64,000 bases of DNA from Lutraria lutraria. Taxonomy: Eukaryota; Mollusca; Bivalvia; Venerida; Mactridae. The position numbers and the translations under genes were made by a program. Where the stretch lies: assembly GCA_964023205.1 (NCBI GenBank), contig OZ026840.1, forward strand, positions 26,602,064 through 26,666,063. The letters run 5' to 3'. Position 1 is the first letter of the stretch; each line of letters opens with the position of its first letter. This document shows positions 35,197-49,200 of the stretch, one piece after another. The notes beneath the pieces are model-generated. The model saw nothing but the letters and a program-made list of their open reading frames with translations, had not been told where the DNA came from and ran no database searches.

Positions 35197-36214
35197 TGTA
35201 ACGGGGTTGGTTTTGACAAATCCTAAGGTCTAAGGGAAATAACCTGTTTTGTTATAACCTGTTGTTCATGTTTTTAAGGGAGGCAACTCTTTTAGGCTTA
35301 GCCTGGCTTGTTTTAGGATTAATTAAATTACCTTTCATATGTTTTTTTTTTATGCTTGGCCGGTTTTCAGTCATGTGACTTCTTAGTTTGAAAAAAGTGC
35401 ACACTGGCAGTCAGACACTTTGCATTGAGTTGTAAGGATGAATATTTTTGGTTGAAGTTTGGTTGATTGTCCAGTGGTTGGTATTTGCTTATTTATCCGT
35501 ATTTAGTACAAGGCATATTATATTTACTATATTTGTAATTGATTCAGTTTTGATGTACTTACTGTATTTATTGCAATTTGTGTAATTATGTAAGTGAGTT
35601 TCAGAATGGCACTTGAATTCTTTCAGTCACTCTTTATCGATATGTTATTCACAATTAATACTTAACATTACAGTTACAGTAACAGTCACGAGTGAGAGTT
35701 TCAGTGTACCAGTGTGAGCCTCTGTCAAGGCATTCAACCCTTAGTTGGTAAGTCTTGTGTAATGTATTGTTGTTATGTGCTGTATATTGTTTTGTACTTT
35801 ATGTGTTTGAGAACAAATAAGTTAGTCACGTTTTAATAGGCCATTAGACGCGTTTGTTAATATATTCTGTATTTGAGTATACGGTGCTTACGAGAATATG
35901 TGCGTTTTTGTAGTATGTATTGCTCATTCATGTATATTATAAAACTGTATACTTAATATTTGTTATCCTTGTTTTCAGAGTGTGAGATAGTGAGATAGAG
36001 ATATAGATAGAGATATAGAGATTGAGATATAGAACTTGATAGATATATAGATGGATACAGATTGGTAACATAAATAAATAGTGATCAAATTATATACAAT
36101 CGCTTTCTTCTGTTGAGACAACCCACGTGTACAGGTGACAACAACCTTTACCCACGAACCCTACGGGTTATCGGGAACTACAGATAATTAAGGAACCGAT
36201 ACCACCCGGCCACA
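35197..36214 (+). repeat. 3' LTR (1018 bp)
   Basis: It begins TGTAACGGGG and ends CCGGCCACA. It aligns with the 5' LTR over its full length with about 16 substitutions and one extra T in a T-run near 35350. The satellite resumes immediately with AATACTCAG. Confidence 0.95.
36073..36078 (+). promoter_or_regulatory. AATAAA in the 3' LTR, likely element polyadenylation signal
   Basis: The hexamer is at the same place as in the 5' LTR, about 136 bp before the LTR end. Its position fits a polyadenylation signal for the element transcript, but the cleavage site cannot be placed. Confidence 0.45.
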
Positions 36215-36218
36215 AATA
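36215..36218 (+). repeat. Target-site duplication AATA, right copy
   Basis: It matches 26171-26174 and is followed by CTCAGTTACTACTT, the expected continuation of the target unit. Confidence 0.85.
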
Positions 36219-36232
36219 CTCAGTTACTACTT

Positions 36233-36352
36233 ATTTAGCGTTATACAGGCTACAAAGCGTTACGCAATCGCTTGGAGTTTGTTTCTTGCAATTAAGAATG
36301 AAATAGAAACAACATATTGTGTACGTTTTGCATTAATACTCAGTTACTACTT
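36233..36352 (+). repeat. 120-bp local duplication at the right junction
   Basis: After the LTR and 18 bp of expected satellite (ending CTACTT at 36232), the sequence jumps back 120 bp in the unit, to ATTTAGCG, and repeats through CTCAGTTACTACTT. This makes the first right-hand unit longer than normal. The copy has CTTGGAGTTTG where the left flank next to the element has CTTGGTGTTTG, so it was not copied from that immediate flank. It is a rearrangement separate from the 4-bp target duplication. Confidence 0.8.
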
Positions 36353-37616
36353 GTACAATTGTGTCTAGCGGTCGACGGATATATTTCTACTCTAAGTTTG
36401 CTAAATATCTATTAATTGCAGATCTCTGCAATAATAGCGATTGCTATTCGCATATCACAAGGGGCTTACTTAAACGAAACCAGCCACATGGCGTTAGTTT
36501 GATATGTTGCACTATGCACCAGTCAATGCTATTGTATCGTGCTATTATTACGTGTTGGGTTATTGTCGTTGGCAACAATGTGCATAATTATGGTATATAG
36601 GTATCTTAGTGTGAATTTCACAAGCAGCGCGGGTCGTAGATGGACTTGTCTATGTTCTTTAGTGGTTGAAACTGAACGATTTCATTTGATATTAGTTATA
36701 TAGAGACTGAGCATGTACGGTTACATGGGTATGTAAGACGGACATATGGTGAATCAGTATACATGCAATAGTTGAGTAAGTATAATGGTTTGTTAGTGCA
36801 TGCACATTGGTGTGCTTGCACTACCGAATTGCATTTGTTTAAAAACTATCAGTCTGAGAAAAATGGAACCGACTAATCGCAGAACAATTCCAAATCGAAT
36901 TAGGGAGACCAGGCACCGCATTGAAATTGTGTATGCTATATTTGCGAACTTAACACATTAAGAATGTAAGTAAGCAGATGCGGAGAGAACTGTCTGACTG
37001 ATTTTGGGGCCGTCTTGTGTCAAACACCCCCTACGCCCCATGCTTGGTAGGAACTTTATAAGCCCGGATATGTGTAAGAATACGACTTAACTGAAAATGT
37101 CATTCATCGTTTTACAATCTCAGATTGCATGCAGTTGGTAGATATATACTTGGTAAGATGCACACATTTTTTGTCACACCCTGTAGGTAACAAACACGCA
37201 TAAGCGTGCATCGTCAACAAAGGGAAGTAACCCAATTGCGTACAGGAAACGCACAACCAGAGTATCTAGGACTGCATGGGAAATGGTTATATGGTCATAT
37301 ATCCACGTATGCATGTTATAATAAATTTTGAAAGCGTAAAACATGTCAAGTTTACAGTAATATGAAACCAATCAACCGAACACGTGCACAAATACCTTGA
37401 TATATATGTTCCGATTCTCGTCAGACAGTGTGCCGCTGTGGCGCAGTCGGTAGAGCGTCGGACATTGAAAGCTTTCGTGTACATTTTGTGGCGGGTTCGA
37501 GCCCGGCCACCTGTCAATTTTTTATTTTTTTTATTTAGCGTTATACAGGCTACAAAGCGTTACGCAATCGCTTGGAGTTTGTTTCTTGCAATTAAGAATG
37601 AAATAGAAACAACATC

Positions 37617-38303
37617 TTGCGTACGTTTTGCATTAATACTCAGTTACTACTTGTACAATTGTGTCTAGCGGTACGACGGATATATATCTACTCTAAGTTC
37701 GCTAAATATCTATTAATTGCAGATCTCTGCAATAATAGCGATTGCTATTCGCATATCACAAGGGGCTTACTTAAACGAAACCAGCCACATGGCGTTAGTT
37801 TGATATGTTGCACTATGCACCAGTCAATGCTATTGTATCGTGCTATCATTACGTGTTGGGTTATTGTCGTTGGCAACAATGTGCATAATTATGGTATATA
37901 GGTATCTTAGTGTGAATTTCACAAGCAGCGCGGGTCGTAGATGGACTTGTCTATGTTCTTTAGTGGTTGAAACTGAAAGATTTCCATATCCACGTATGCA
38001 TGTTATAATAAATTTTGAAAGCGTAAAACATGTCAAGTTTACAGTAATATGAAACCAATCAACCGAACACGTGCACAAATACCTTGATATATATGTTCCG
38101 ATTCTTGTCAGGCAGTGTGCCGCTGTGGCGCAGTCGGTAGAGCGTCGGACATTGAAAGCTTTCGTGTACATTTTGTGGCGGGTTCGAGCCCGGCCACGTG
38201 TCAATTTTTTATTTTTTTTATTTAGCGTTATACAGGCTACAAAGCGTTACGCAATCGCTTGGAGTTTGTTTCTTGCAATTAAGAATGAAATAGAAACAAC
38301 ATA
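37617..38303 (+). repeat. Internally deleted 687-bp satellite unit, copy 1
   Basis: GATTTC joins directly to CATATCCACG near 37984, removing 614 bp of the normal unit. Lost are the AGTCGG repeat, GC hairpin, TATATAAG, GTAAGA, Sm-like motif and CACGC hairpin. Kept are the twin hairpins, AATAAA and the tRNA-like block (A-box 38126). The junction shows one extra C and a shortened AT run, as in end-joining. Confidence 0.95.
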
Positions 38304-39604
38304 TTGTGTACGTTTTGCATTAATACTCAGTTACTACTTGTACAATTGTGTCTAGCGGTACGACGGATATATTTCTACTCTAAGTTCGCTAAATATCTAT
38401 TAATTGCAGATCTCTGCAATAATAGCGATTGCTATTCGCATATCACAAGGGGCTTACTTAAACGAAACCAGCCACATGGCGTTAGTTTGATATGTTGCAC
38501 TATGCACCAGTCAATGCTATTGTATCGTGCTATCATTACGTGTTGGGTTATTGTCGTTGGCAACAATGTGCATAATTATGGTTTATAGGTATCTTAGTGT
38601 GAATTTCACAAGCAGCGCGGGTCGTAGATGGACTTGTCTATGTTCTTTAGTGGTTGAAACTGAACGATTTCATTTGATATTAGTTATATAGAGACTGAGC
38701 ATGTACGGTTACATGGGTATGTAAGACGGACAAATGGTGAATCAGTATACATGCAATAGTTGAATAAGTATCATGGTTTGTTAGTGCATGCACATTGGTG
38801 TGCTTGCATTACCGAATTGCATTTGTTTAAAAACTATCAATCTGAGAAAAGTGGAACCGACTAATCGCAGAACAATTCCAAATCGAATGAGGGAGACCAG
38901 GCACCGCATTGAAATTGTGTATGCTATATTTGCGAACTTAACACATTAAGAATGTAAGTAAGCAGATGCGGAGAGAACTGTCTGACTGATTTGGGGGCCG
39001 TCTTGTGTCAAACACCCCCTACGCCCCATGCTTGGTAGGAACTATATAAGCTCGGATATGTGTAAGAATACGACTTAACTGAAAATATCATTCATCGTAT
39101 TACAAACTCAGATTGCATGCAGTTGGTAGATATATACTTGGTAAGATGCACACATTTTTTGTCACACCCTGTAGGTAACAAACACGCATAAGCGTGCATC
39201 GTCAACAAAGGGAAGTAACCCAATTGCGTACAGGAAACGCACAACCAGAGTATCTAGGACTGCATGGGAAATGGTTATATGGTCATATATCCACGTATGC
39301 ATGTTATAATAAATTTTGAAAGCGTAAAACATGTCAAGTTTACAGTAATATGAAACCAATCAACCGAACACGTGCACAAATACCTTGATATATATGTTCC
39401 GATTCTCGTCAGACAGTGTGCCGCTGTGGCGCAGTCGGTAGAGCGTAAGACATTGAAAGCTTTCGTGTACATTTTGTGGCGGGTTCGAGCCCGGCCACCT
39501 GTCAATTTTTTATTTTTTTTATTTAGCGTTATACAGGCTACAAAGCGTTACGCAATCGCTTGGAGTTTGTTTCTTGCAATTAAGAATGAAATAGAAACAA
39601 CATC

Positions 39605-40291
39605 TTGTGTACGTTTTGCATTAATACTCAGTTACTACTTGTACAATTGTGTCTAGCGGTACGACGGATATATATCTACTCTAAGTTCGCTAAATATCTA
39701 TTAATTGCAGATCTCTGCAATAATAGCGATTGCTATTCGCATATCACAAGGGGCTTACTTAAACGAAACCAGCCACATGGCGTTAGTTTGATATGTTGCA
39801 CTATGCACCAGTCAATGCTATTGTATCGTGCTATCATTACGTGTTGGGTTATTGTCGTTGGCAACAATGTGCATAATTATGGTATATAGGTATCTTAGTG
39901 TGAATTTCACAAGCAGCGCGGGTCGTAGATGGACTTGTCTATGTTCTTTAGTGGTTGAAACTGAACGATTTCCATATCCACGTATGCATGTTATAATAAA
40001 TTTTGAAAGCGTAAAACATGTCAAGTTTACAGTAATATGAAACCAATCAACCGAACACGTGCACAAATACCTTGATATATATGTTCCGATTCTTGTCAGG
40101 CAGTGTGCCGCTGTGGCGCAGTCGGTAGAGCGTCGGACATTGAAAGCTTTCGTGTACATTTTGTGGCGGGTTCGAGCCCGGCCACGTGTCAATTTTTTAT
40201 TTTTTTTATTTAGCGTTATACAGGCTACAAAGCGTTACGCAATCGCTTGGAGTTTGTTTCTTGCAATTAAGAATGAAATAGAAACAACATA
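39605..40291 (+). repeat. Internally deleted 687-bp satellite unit, copy 2
   Basis: It has the same deletion joint as the copy 1988 bp upstream (here near 39972), and downstream shares TTGTCAGGCAG before the tRNA-like block (A-box 40114). The identical joint shows both copies descend from one deletion that was then duplicated with a neighbouring full unit. Confidence 0.95.
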
Positions 40292-43200
40292 TTGTGTACG
40301 TTTTGCATTAATACTCAGTTACTACTTGTACAATTGTGTCTAGCGGTACGACGGATATATTTCTACTCTAAGTTCGCTAAATATCTATTAATTGCAGATC
40401 TCTGCAATAATAGCGATTGCTATTCGCATATCACAAGGCGCTTACTTAAACGAAACCAGCCACATGGCGTTAGTTTGATATGTTGCACTATGCACCAGTC
40501 AATGCTATTGTATCGTGCTATCATTACGTGTTGGGTTATTGTCGTTGGCAACAATGTGCATAATTATGGTTTATAGGTATCTTAGTGTGAATTTCACAAG
40601 CAGCGCGGGTCGTAGATGGACTTGTCTATGTTCTTTAGTGGTTGAAACGGAACGATTTCATTTGATATTAGTTATATAGAGACTGAGCATGTACGGTTAC
40701 ATGGGTATGTAAGACGGACAAATGGTGAATCAGTATACATGCAATAGTTGAATAAGTATAATGGTTTGTTAGTGCATGCACATTGGTGTGCTTGCATTAC
40801 CGAATTGCATTTGTTTAAAAACTATCAATCTGAGAAAAGTGGAACCGACTAATCGCAGAACAATTCCAAATCGAATGAGGGAGACCAGGCACCGCATTGA
40901 AATTGTGTATGCTATATTTGCGAACTTAACACATTAAGAATGTAAGTAAGCAGATGCGGAGAGAACTGTCTGACTGATTTGGGGGCCGTCTTGTGTCAAA
41001 CACCCCCTACGCCCCATGCTTGGTAGGAACTATATAAGCTCGGATATGTGTAAGAATACGACTTAACTGAAAATATCATTCATCGTTTTACAAACTCAGA
41101 TTGCATGCAGTTGGTAGATATATACTTGGTAAGATGCACACATTTTTTGTCACACCCTGTAGGTAACAAACACGCATAAGCGTGCATCGTCAACAAAGGG
41201 AAGTAACCCAATTGCGTACAGGAAACGCACAACCAGAGTATCTAGGACTGCATGGGAAATGGTTATATGGTCATATATCCACGTATGCATGTTATAATAA
41301 ATTTTGAAAGCGTAAAACATGTCAAGTTTACAGTAATATGAAACCAATCAACCGAACACGTGCACAAATACCTTGATATATATGTTCCGATTCTCGTCAG
41401 ACAGTGTGCCGCTGTGGCGCAGTCGGTAGAGCGTCGGACATTGAAAGCTTTCGTGTACATTTTGTGGCGGGTTCGAGCCCGGCCACGTGTCAATTTTTTA
41501 TTTTTTTTATTTAGCGTTATACAGGCTACAAAGCGTTACGCAGTCGCTTGGAGTTTGTTTCTTGCAATTAAGAATGAAATAGAAACAACGTATTGTGTAC
41601 ATTTTGCATTAATACTCAGTTACTACTTGTACAATTGTGTCTAGCGGTACGACGGATATATTTCTACTCTAAGTTCGCTAAATATCTATTAATTGCAGAT
41701 CTCTGCAATAATAGCGATTGCTATTCGCATATCACAAGGGGCTTACTTAAACGAAACCAGCCACATGGCGTTAGTTTGATATGTTGCACTATGCACCAGT
41801 CAATGCTATTGTATGGTGCTATCATTACTTGTTGGGTTATTGTCGTTGGCAACAATGTGCATAATTATAGTTTATAGGTATCTTAGTGTGAATTTCACAA
41901 GCAGCGCGGGTCGTAGATGGACTTGTCTATGTTCTTTAGTGGTTGAAACTGAACGATTTCCTTTGATATTAGTTATATAGAGACATAGCATGTACGGTTA
42001 CATTGGAATGTAAGACGGAAATATGGTGAATCAGTATACATGCAATAGTTGAGTAAGTATAATGGTTTGTTAGTGCATGCACATTGGTGTGCTTGCATTA
42101 CCGAATTGCATTTGTTTAAAAACTATCAATCTGAGAAAAGTGGAACCGACTAATCGCAGAACAATTCCAAATCGAATGAGGGAGACCAGGCACCGCATTG
42201 AAATTGTGTATGCTATATTTGCGAACTTAACACATTAAGAATGTAAGTAAGCAGATGCGGAGAGAACTGTCTGACTGATTTGGGGGCCGTCTTGTGTCAA
42301 ACACCCCCTACGCCCCATGCTTGGTAGGAACTATATAAGCTCGGATATGTGTAAGAATACGACTTAACTGAAAATGTCATTCATCGTATTACAAACTCAG
42401 ATTGCATGCAGTTGGTAGATATATACTTGGTAAGATGCACACATTTTTTGTCACACCCTGTAGGTAACAAACACGCATAAGCGTGCATCGTCAACAAAGG
42501 AAAGTAACCCAATTGCGTACAGGAAACGCACAACCAGAGTATCTAGGACTGCATGGGAAATGGTTATATGGTCATAAATCCACGTATGCATGTTATAATA
42601 AATTTTGAAAGCGTAAAACATGTCAAGTTTACAGTAATATGAAACCAATCAACCGAACACGTGCACAAATACCTTGATATATATGTTCCGATTCTCGTCA
42701 GACAGTGTGCCGCTGTGGCGCAGTCGGTAGAGCGTCGGACATTGAAAGCTTTCGTATACATTTTGTGGCGGGTTCGAGCCCGGCCACGTGTCAATTTTTT
42801 ATTTTTTTTATTTAGCGTTATACAGGCTACAAAGCGTTACGCAGTCGCTTGGAGTTTGTTTCTTGCAATTAAGAATGAAATAGAAACAACATATTGTGTA
42901 CGTTTTGCATTAATACTCAGTTACTACTTGTACAATTGTGTCTAGCGGTACGACGGATATATTTCTACTCTAAGTTCGCTAAATATATATTAATTGCAGA
43001 TCTCTGCAATAATAGCGATTGCTATTCGCATATCACAAGGGGCTTACTTAAACGAAACCAGCCACATGGCGTTAGTTTGATATGTTGCACTATGCACCAG
43101 TCAATGCTATTGTATCGTGCTATCATTACGTGTTGGGTTATTGTCGTTGGCAACAATGTGCATAATTATGGTATATAGGTATCTTAGTGTGAATTTCACA

Positions 43201-46200
43201 AGCAGCGCGGGTCGTAGATGGACTTGTCTATGTTCTTTAGTGGTTGAAACTGAACGATTTCCTTTGATATTAGTTATATAGAGACATAGCATGTACGGTT
43301 ACATTGGTATGTAAGACGGAAATATGGTGAATCAGTATACATGCAATAGTTGAGTAAGTATAATGGTTTGTTAGTGCATGCACATTGGTGTGTTTGCATT
43401 ACCGAATTGCATTTGTTTAAAAACTATCAGTCTGAGAAAAGTGGAACCGACTAATCGCAGAACAATTCCAAATCGAATGAGGGAGACCAGGCACCGCATT
43501 GAAATTGTGTATGCTATATTTGCGAACTTAACACATTAAGAATGTAAGTAAGCAGATGCGGAGAGAACTGTATGACTGATTTGGGGGCCGTCTTGTCTCA
43601 AACACCCCCTACGCCCCATGCTTGGTAGGAACTATATAAGCTCGGATATGTGTAAGAATACGACTTAACTGAAAATGTCATTCATCGTATTACAAACTGA
43701 GATTGCATGCAGTTGGTAGATATATACTTGGTAAGATGCACACATTTTTTGTCACACCCTGTAGGTAACAAACACGCATAAGCGTGCATCGTCAACAAAG
43801 GGAAGTAACCCAATTGCGTACAGGAAACGCACAACCAGAGTATCTAGGACTGCATGGGAAATGGTTATATGGTCATATATCCACGTATGCATGTTATAAT
43901 AAATTTTGAAAGCGTAAAACATGTCAAGTTTACAGTAATATGAAACCAATCAACCGAACACGTGCACAAATACCTTGATATATATGTTCCGATTCTCGTC
44001 AGACAGTGTGCCGCTGTGGTGCAGTCGGTGGAGCATCGGACATTGAAAGCTTTCGTGTACATTTTGTGGCGGGTTCGAGCCCGGCCACGTGTCAATTTTT
44101 TATTTTTTTTATTTAGCGTTATACAGGCTACAAAGCGTTACGCAATCGCTTGGAGTTTGTTTCTTGCAATTAAGAATGAAATAGAAACAACATATTGTGT
44201 ACGTTTTGCATTAATACTCAGTTACTACTTGTACAATTGTGTCTAGCGGTACGACGGATATATTTCTACTCTAAGTTCGCTAAATATCTATTAATTGCAG
44301 ATCTCTGCAATAATAGCGATTGCTATTCGCATATCACAAGGTGCTTACTTAAACGAAACCAGCCACATGGCGTTAGTTTGATATGTTGCACTATGCACCA
44401 GTCAATGCTATTGTATCGTGCTATCATTACGTGTTGGGTTATTGTCGTTGGCAACAATGTGCATAATTATGGTTTATAGGTATCTTAGTGTGAATTTCAC
44501 AAGCAGCGCGGGTCGTAGATGGACTTGTCTATGTTCTTTAGTGGTTGAAACTGAACGATTTCATTTGATATTAGTTATATAGAGACTGAGCATGTACGGT
44601 TACATGGGTATGTAAGACGGAAATATGGTGAATCAGTATACATGCAATAGTTGAGTAAGTATAATGGTTTGTTAGTGCATGCACATTGGTGTGCTTGCAT
44701 TACCGAATTGCATTTGTTTAAAAACTATCAGTCTGAGAAAAGTGGAACCGACTAATCGCAGAACAATTCCAAATCGAATGAGGGAGACCAGGCACCGCAT
44801 TGAAATTGTGTATGCTATATTTGCGAACTTAACACATTAAGAATGTAAGTAAGCAGATGCGGAGAGAACTGTCTGACTGATTTGGGGGCCGTCTTGTGTC
44901 AAACACCCCCTACGCCCCATGCTTGGTAGGAACTATATAAGCTCGGATATGTGTAAGAATACGACTTAACTGAAAATGTCATTCATCGTATTACAAACTC
45001 AGATTGCATGCAGTTGGTAGATATATACTTGGTAAGTTGCACACATTTTTTGTCACACCCTGTAGGTAACAAACACGCATAAGCGTGCATCGTCAACAAA
45101 GGGAAGTAACCCAATTGCGTACAGGAAACGCACAACCAGAGTATCTAGGACTGCATGGGAAATGGTTATATGGTCATATATCCACGTATGCATGTTATAA
45201 TAAATTTTGAAACCGTAAAACATGTCAAGTTTACAGTAATATGAAACCAATCAACCGAACACGTGCACAAATACCTTGATATATATGTTCCGATTCTTGT
45301 CAGGCAGTGTGCCGCTGTGGCGCAGTCGGTAGAGCGTCGGACATTGAAAGCTTTCGTGTACATTTTGTGGCGGGTTCGAGCCCGGCCACGTGTCAATTTT
45401 TTATTTTTTTTATTTAGCGTTATACAGGCTACAAAGCGTTACGCAATCGCTTGGAGTTTGTTTCTTGCAATTAAGAATGAAATAGAAACAACATATTGTG
45501 TACGTTTTGCATTAATACTCAGTTACTACTTGTACAATTGTGTCTAGCGGTACGACGGATATATTTCTACTCTAAGTTCGCTAAATATCTATTAATTGCA
45601 GATCTCTGCAATAATAGCAATTGCTATTCGCATATCACAAGGCGCTTACTTAAACGAAACCAGCCACATGGCGTTAGTTTGATATGTTGCACTATGCACC
45701 AGTCAATGCTATTGTATCGTGCTATCATTACGTGTTGGGTTATTGTCGTTGGCAACAATGTGCATAATTATGGTTTATAGGTATCTTAGTGTGAATTTCA
45801 CAAGCAGCGCGGGTCGTAGATGGACTTGTCTATGTTCTTTAGTGGTTGAAACTGAACGATTTCATTTGATATTAGTTATATAGAGACTGAGCTTGTACGG
45901 TTACATGGGTATGTAAGACGGACAAATGGTGAATCAGTATACATGCAATAGTTGAATAAGTATAATGGTTTGTTAGTGCATGCACATTGGTGTGCTTGCA
46001 TTACCGAATTGCATTTGTTTAAAAACTATCAATCTGAGAAAAGTGGAACCGACTAATCGCAGAACAATTCCAAATCGAATGAGGGAGACCAGGCACCGCA
46101 TTGAAATTGTGTATGCTATATTTGCGAACTTAACACATTAAGAATGTAAGTAAGCAGATGCGGAGAGAACTGTCTGACTGATTTGGGGGCCGTCTTGTGT

Positions 46201-49200
46201 CAAACACCCCCTACGCCCCATGCTTGGTAGGAACTATATAAGCTCGGATATGTGTAAGAATACGACTTAACTGAAAATATCATTCATCGTATTACAAACT
46301 CAGATTGCATGCAGTTGGTAGATATATACTTGGTAAGATGCACACATTTTTTGTCACACCCTGTAGGTAACAAACACGCATAAGCGTGCATCGTCAACAA
46401 AGGGAAGTAACCCAATTGCGTACAGGAAACGCACAACCAGAGTATCTAGGACTGCATGGGAAATGGTTATATGGTCATATATCCACGTATGCATGTTATA
46501 ATAAATTTTGAAAGCGTAAAACATGTCAAGTTTACAGTAATATGAAACCAATCAACCGAACACGTGCACAAATACCTTGATATATATGTTCCGATTCTCG
46601 TCAGACAGTGTGCCGCTGTGGCGCAGTCGGTAGAGCGTCGGACATTGAAAGCTTTCGTGTACATTTTGTGGCGGGTTCGAGCCCGGCCACGTGTCAATTT
46701 TTTATTTTTTTTATTTAGCGTTATACAGGCTACAAAGCGTTACGCAGTCGCTTGGAGTTTGTTTCTTGCAATTAAGAATGAAATAGAAACAACGTATTGT
46801 GTACATTTTGCATTAATACTCAGTTACTACTTGTACAATTGTGTCTAGCGGTACGACGGATATATTTCTACTCTAAGTTCGCTAAATATCTATTAATTGC
46901 AGATCTCTGCAATAATAGCGATTGCTATTCGCATATCACAAGGGGCTTACTTAAACGAAACCAGCCACATGGCGTTAGTTTGATATGTTGCACTATGCAC
47001 CAGTCAATGCTATTGTATGGTGCTATCATTACTTGTTGGGTTATTGTCGTTGGCAACAATGTGCATAATTATAGTTTATAGGTATCTTAGTGTGAATTTC
47101 ACAAGCAGCGCGGGTCGTAGATGGACTTGTCTATGTTCTTTAGTGGTTGAAACTGAACGATTTTCTTTGATATTAGTTATATAGAGACATAGCATGTACG
47201 GTTACATTGGAATGTAAGACGGAAATATGGTGAATCAGTATACATGCAATAGTTGAGTAAGTATAATGGTTTGTTAGTGCATGCACATTGGTGTGCTTGC
47301 ATTACCGAATTGCATTTGTTTAAAAACTATCAATCTGAGAAAAGTGGAACCGACTAATCGCAGAACAATTCCAAATCGAATGAGGGAGACCAGGCACCGC
47401 ATTGAAATTGTGTATGCTATATTTGCGAACTTAACACATTAAGAATGTAAGTAAGCAGATGCGGAGAGAACTGTCTGACTGATTTGGGGGCCGTCTTGTG
47501 TCAAACACCCCCTACGCCCCATGCTTGGTAGGAACTATATAAGCTCGGATATGTGTAAGAATACGACTTAACTGAAAATGTCATTCATCGTATTACAAAC
47601 TCAGATTGCATGCAGTTGGTAGATATATACTTGGTAAGATGCACACATTTTTTGTCACACCCTGTAGGTAACAAACACGCATAAGCGTGCATCGTCAACA
47701 AAGGGAAGTAACCCAATTGCGTACAGGAAACGCACAACCAGAGTATCTAGGACTGCATGGGAAATGGTTATATGGTCATAAATCCACGTATGCATGTTAT
47801 AATAAATTTTGAAAGCGTAAAACATGTCAAGTTTACAGTAATATGAAACCAATCAACCGAACACGTGCACAAATACCTTGATATATATGTTCCGATTCTC
47901 GTCAGACAGTGTGCCGCTGTGGCGCAGTCGGTAGAGCGTCGGACATTGAAAGCTTTCGTATACATTTTGTGGCGGGTTCGAGCCCGGCCACGTGTCAATT
48001 TTTTATTTTTTTTATTTAGCGTTATACAGGCTACAAAGCGTTACGCAGTCGCTTGGAGTTTGTTTCTTGCAATTAAGAATGAAATAGAAACAACATATTG
48101 TGTACGTTTTGCATTAATACTCAGTTACTACTTGTACAATTGTGTCTAGCGGTACGACGGATATATTTCTACTCTAAGTTCGCTAAATATCTATTAATTG
48201 CAGATCTCTGCAATAATAGCGATTGCTATTCGCATATCACAAGGGGCTTACTTAAACGAAACCAGCCACATGGCGTTAGTTTGATATGTTGCACTATGCA
48301 CCAGTCAATGCTATTGTATCGTGCTATCATTACGTGTTGGGTTATTGTCGTTGGCAACAATGTGCATAATTATGGTATATAGGTATCTTAGTGTGAATTT
48401 CACAAGCAGCGCGGGTCGTAGATGGACTTGTCTATGTTCTTTAGTGGTTGAAACTGAACGATTTCCTTTGATATCAGTTATATAGAGACATAGCATGTAC
48501 GGTTACATTGGTATGTAAGACGGAAATATGGTGAATCAGTATACATGCAATAGTTGAGTAAGTATAATGGTTTGTTAGTGCATGCACATTGGTGTGCTTG
48601 CATTACCGAATTGCATTTGTTTAAAAACTATCAGTCTGAGAAAAGTGGAACCGACTAATCGCAGAACAATTCCAAATCGAATGAGGGAGACCAGGCACCG
48701 CATTGAAATTGTGTATGCTATATTTGCGAACTTAACACATTAAGAATGTAAGTAAGCAGATGCGGAGAGAACTGTATGACTGATTTGGGGGCCGTCTTGT
48801 CTCAAACACCCCCTACGCCCCATGCTTGGTAGGAACTATATAAGCTCGGATATGTGTAAGAATACGACTTAACTGAAAATGTCATTCATCGTATTACAAA
48901 CTGAGATTGCATGCAGTTGGTAGATATATACTTGGTAAGATGCACACATTTTTTGTCACACCCTGTAGGTAACAAACACGCATAAGCGTGCATCGTCAAC
49001 AAAGGGAAGTAACCCTATTGCGTACAGGAAACGCACAACCAGAGTATCTAGGACTGCATGGGAAATGGTTATATGGTCATATATCCACGTATGCATGTTA
49101 TAATAAATTTTGAAAGCGTAAAACATGTCAAGTTTACAGTAATATGAAACCAATCAACCGAACACGTGCACAAATACCTTGATATATATGTTCCGATTCT

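Larger units (their letters stand above)
26175..36214 (+). mobile_element. Ty3/gypsy-type LTR retrotransposon inserted in the satellite
   Basis: This 10,040-bp element has two near-identical LTRs starting TGTA and ending CACA, flanked by AATA duplications. A primer binding site lies 2 nt after the 5' LTR and a purine-rich tract lies directly before the 3' LTR. The coding order is zinc knuckle, protease, reverse transcriptase, RNase H, integrase, which is the Ty3/gypsy (Metaviridae) order. No envelope-like frame follows pol. Coding capacity is impaired: a TAA stop lies inside the protease region, and no capsid-sized gag frame precedes the zinc knuckle. The satellite on both sides has the same orientation, so the element is nested in the array. 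Confidence 0.97.
37439..41414 (+). repeat. 1988-bp higher-order repeat, two copies (687 + 1301)
   Basis: Blocks 37439-39426 and 39427-41414 each hold one deleted and one full unit. Shared markers 1988 bp apart include CCACCTGTC (near 37508 and 39496), ACATCTTG (near 37613 and 39601), the deletion joint, and CAAATGGTGAATCAG (near 38731 and 40719). Confidence 0.9.
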
